Part shown: piece after piece, positions 60,615 to 64,000 of the stretch
Position numbering within the stretch: the stretch's first letter is position 1
Layout of the letters: every line of letters starts with the position of its first letter
Assembly: GCA_013398295.1 (NCBI GenBank)
Contig: VZSF01008218.1
Coordinates: 46,358 to 110,357, forward strand
Length of the DNA: 64,000 nt
Source of the DNA: Chionis minor
Taxonomy: Eukaryota; Chordata; Aves; Charadriiformes; Chionididae
Direction of reading: 5' to 3'
Program-made: the position numbers and the translations under genes
Notes under the pieces: model-generated
Databases searched by the model: none
What the model was told of the DNA's origin: nothing
Seen by the model: the letters and a program-made list of their open reading frames with translations, nothing else

Positions 60615-62170
60615 GATGATGGGAAAAATTATTTGTGAGGAAATAGGGGTACTAAACAGGCTAAAATAGAATTACTCTTGAAAACAATGCAAGCTAGAAT
60701 TTTAGGAAAAAGTGCATGGTTTAAATAGATTCACGTATGTCTGTGTCATGACACCCACTGATATATGTGAGAGAGAACCGGAAAATTAGAAGTTTATGAT
60801 ATGATAGGACTGCAAAATAAAGGCAGATGAGTTGGGGACTGGATATGTGTAACACCTATAATACCCCCCTTAAGTGTCTCTGACATATCTGAATGTTGTA
60901 CTAACTTGTTTGAAAGCTATCTGGAGACTGTTAGGAGCTCAGTATACAGTAATGAAAGTGGTTAGATGTCTAGGAAAATTGCCTTGGCACAAAAAGAAGA
61001 GTTAAATACAAGAGATATCTTTGCTAAGCAGCAGGAAGACCATTGGTTGGATAGGACTCAATGCATTTGTGAGTGATGAAGTCCTAGGTACTACATACTA
61101 CATGTATAATTAAGGATACAGAAGAACCATCCGCATCTTTCAGTACTGATAAACAGCTGAACAGTAGAATAGAAGGAGAAAAATAAAACTAATATCCAGA
61201 AACAGATGGGGAATAAATAAAAAAAGAAAATAATGCAGGGCCTACCAGAGAGAACTCTTGAAGAAAGGTGAAAATAACGTGTATCGCTGGCCAAAAGAGA
61301 GTCTGTAACTGTCTAGTGAAAGCAGACAGAATTATCACTGGGATGATTGTCTGTGGTATGTACCATGAGGAAATGGAAAGAAATTGAGTGAAGTAAAAGC
61401 AGAAGCTCAGTACTGGGAAAAGCTGCAACGTTATTACCTGGAGAAAAGCCTTCTAAATGCAGTTACAGAACCTTTGTATTGAAAGGACTTTAGTCAGCAA
61501 AGGTCAATACGTAAGGGAGAAGGAATTCAAACCTGACCGCTTAAATGCTTGAGACAATATAGAGAGAAGTTTTGAGAAATTATTTGTCTCTATCTTACTT
61601 GGCTAAACAGTGAAAAGGAACAAGAATACCCTTTGAAATCTGTAGGAATGCAATAAGGGTTGTTGGAAATGGTGAAAGATTAAAAGAGCTTGTTCAGATT
61701 TGCTGAAGTTTACCGAATTTTGGATTATGTCCCCTGAAGATTTTTCGTCATAATTTTTTCATTTTTAAAACAGTTAATTAAAAGAGCCTCTGCTTGCTTG
61801 AGGTGCATTTGCCATTTTCAGGTGTCATTAATTGGAGTGTATAGAGGGTTTGACAGTAGAAACATTGGCATGAGAAAATTAATACAAATTTTATACCAAA
61901 ACTTGGTTTTGTACCCCTGGGTAAGTGCGGAAGTTTTATGCTCATGCTATACGGTGAAATTTTATGTGACTTTTTATCTGTATAAAATTAGAGGTGGTTT
62001 TATTATGGTTTTTGCCATCACCCCTCAGATTTTCCTGCCTAATTTAATCTATCCTTAATAATCATGACACACTGACAAAATATGAAATGAGTTATCAAAG
62101 GATGTCATAATTTCTGTCATGCACATTTCAAGCTTTCTGCTTCATCTGTGTGAAGACGGAGTTGTAGAGC
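60615..62170. other. unique DNA, no gene recognised
   Basis: A purine-biased stretch of unique sequence runs about 60940-61700. Minus-strand hydrophobic frames (61091-61428) are the complement of A/G-rich sequence and not gene-like. Confidence 0.5.
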
Positions 62171-62231
62171 TAAAAACAAATCAACAAAAAAACCCCCACA
62201 ACAAACAAGCCTCAAACCAAACAACAAAAAA
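62171..62231. repeat. A/C-rich low-complexity tract
   Basis: Mostly A and C with repeated CAACAAA-like words. Low-complexity sequence without a coding signal. Confidence 0.7.
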
Positions 62232-62380
62232 GTGCTCCAGAGGCTTCTTTGGAAAACTCGAGGCCTCTAGTTGCACTTCAACAAACAGATCTGAAGCTGC
62301 ATATCTGGTAAAAGGCAGTAAAGATTTTTATTTTTTTTAATATCTTTCTCTGGAGAGAAATTTTGATGAGTCCAAATGTC

Positions 62381-62398
62381 TTTTTTTTTTTTTTTTTN
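62381..62398. repeat. T17 run with single-N gap
   Basis: Seventeen T residues and an N at 62398. Homopolymer assembly uncertainty, with no flanking duplication. Confidence 0.85.
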
Positions 62399-64000
62399 GT
62401 CTTGATTAGCTCATGTGATCCTATAGTTAAAAGACAACTATATCAGCTGCTCGTGGGAAAGGCTTCCCCCCCCTCTTTTTTTCCTCCTTTTTAGTAATGC
62501 GGAAAACATTAATGTAATAGCAGATGTGGCATAGAATGTCATTTTAGAAAGCAAACCAAGTCATACCCAATTCTACTGATTGCATTCCAAATATAATGTG
62601 GCCTCCTGTTGCTTTGCAGTGAAGCAGCATTCATTTCAGACATGCTGATAAACAACACACGCAATAAATGACCCTTTAGAGGGGCAATTGCAAGGCTCAA
62701 GTTTGGAATTTTTGCGTATACCAAAGGCGTTTCTTTTGCCAAGTCTGTAGTATTAGGGCAGAAAGAATGCATTTCATTATATAGAGACCTGACTTATTGG
62801 GAACAGAACTCTGTGCGCTTTGAAATTCTTTTGTTCAAGCTATATTTGGGTTTTAAGTCGTCATTGGTTAAGATACAGGCTAGCCATCGTAAGGCACTGA
62901 GTAGACAAATGAAAGATTAGAGTCCTGTCTGTTTTTTTACAAAAACAGCTAGAAGAATCTTCAGCTGTTTGTGTGTTTTGGTGCGTGTTGCTAATGAAGA
63001 TGAGACGGCTTATTTGACCCCAAGTTGTAAATCAATCCGGAAATCTCAAGAGAAGACTATTTCCCATGACATTTCTAGTAATTTCTGGTGCTTGTCAAAG
63101 TGGAAGTATCATGACGGTATCTTTTCCTGTAAAATTTTGGTACTTTGGATTCTGGTCTCTGCATGACTAACCAATGTAGACACAAGAGGTATTTCTTCCC
63201 TTGCATCTGAATTACTTGAGGGGTATTTTCAGAGTTTGTGCAGGATGTGAAAAAGAACTGAGGCAAGGCTTACAATGACAAGGTAGGTGCCTTTCATTAG
63301 AGCAATGATGTAGAAGAAAGAAATGTTTAAAATTTTTTGACACATATGCCATTCTTCAGGTCTGTTGTCAGGCCACAAAACTCATCTGTTTGGTCAACTG
63401 ACAAAAATGAATAAAATAGACAAGGTCTGTGAGGAAGATCAAGACTGAAGAAGGGCGTATGTGCCCAGAAGTTTGTTCCTCTCTTTTCTCTACATTAGTG
63501 GCTCTAATAAAAAGTATTATCTCCTGCTACAAATGATGTCTTGCCTAACTCCTTACAGTCACATCTGCAACCCCGCTACTATTACAACCGGCAGTGGTGA
63601 CATTTCAGTGAAAGACCAAATCTGATTGTTTTTCCCTGCTCCTGCCCCTGCCCTTAATTTTACCTGATTTCTTGTTCCCTGATTTTCTGTTCTAATTCTG
63701 ATGTTCTCAATATTCTGGTGTATATCACAATTTAGCAGCCTTGCAATATCTCTGAGACATACTTCACAGTGGAAATGGGACTCTTGGCTTGAGTGGCTCT
63801 TTGTATAGCATGGTCCCAGCCTAGAAATCAAAGAAAGGAAGCATGAAGTCCCAGCTGATGTCTAACATGAGCTGTACGTGGCCTGAAGGGTATTTTTCTT
63901 TCTTTTTTATATCCATCAATTGAATTTACAGAATCTTGATAAATGGCATCAGATAGAATGTGAAAATAATCTGGCAGCAGACAAATTTTTAGTATCCTTA
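62399..64000. other. unique DNA to the window edge, no gene recognised
   Basis: C8 run near 62466-62473. Short frames on both strands (for example 63559-63831) are without motif. Confidence 0.5.

Noticed and set aside
1..64000. CRISPR arrays, bacterial operons, phage or plasmid features
   Set aside because: Composition, CR1 and LTR content identify vertebrate nuclear DNA. No regularly spaced repeats or prokaryotic gene structure were seen.

Overview
The window is avian nuclear DNA, most likely from a non-galliform bird. The basis is CR1 LINE copies ending in the typical avian ATTCTATGATTCTATG tail, plus a solo LTR of a family common in Neoaves. It is AT-rich, with long homopolymer runs, short microsatellites and several assembly gaps. 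It contains no bacterial or viral gene set and no operons, and I recognise no known protein-coding gene. The longest open frame is 141 codons, about what chance allows in 64 kb. The window is best read as intergenic or long-intron sequence.

Layout. 1-3491 is unique AT-rich sequence. 3492-7422 is a near-identical 1,965-base direct duplication split by one N at 5457. 7423-15361 is unique, with two splice-bounded open segments (7849-8215), a decayed ancient CR1/L3-like tail (about 10318-10470) and a GC- and CpG-richer block (about 11440-12330). 15362-15528 is a minus-strand CR1 tail, and 18428-18980 a plus-strand CR1 with an internal deletion. 27650-27725 is a second ancient relic. 28890-32461 is another N-split duplication carrying one solo LTR (minus strand) twice, with a smaller N-split 134-base duplication nested in the first copy. 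32462-56152 is mostly unique and holds three plus-strand exon candidates (34746-34830, 49942-50003, 55027-55163) and a C-rich sequence gap (50083-50141). 56153-57530 is CR1: a short inverted tail followed by a 1.2-kb plus-strand piece of the reverse-transcriptase end. 58237-58440 is a GC-richer block with a hAT-like start. 58526-58613 is a possible terminal exon with AATAAA 48 bases after its stop.

Two points matter most to a reader. First, the two large duplications are almost certainly unmerged contig overlaps. If so, the window is inflated by about 3.8 kb, and every feature in 5458-7422 and 30744-32461 repeats an earlier one. Second, four plus-strand segments (34746, 49942, 55027, 58526) have splice-like borders and reading phases that join into one open frame ending in a stop. 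This is a testable but weak hint of the 3' end of an unrecognised gene. I found no convincing new biological system.
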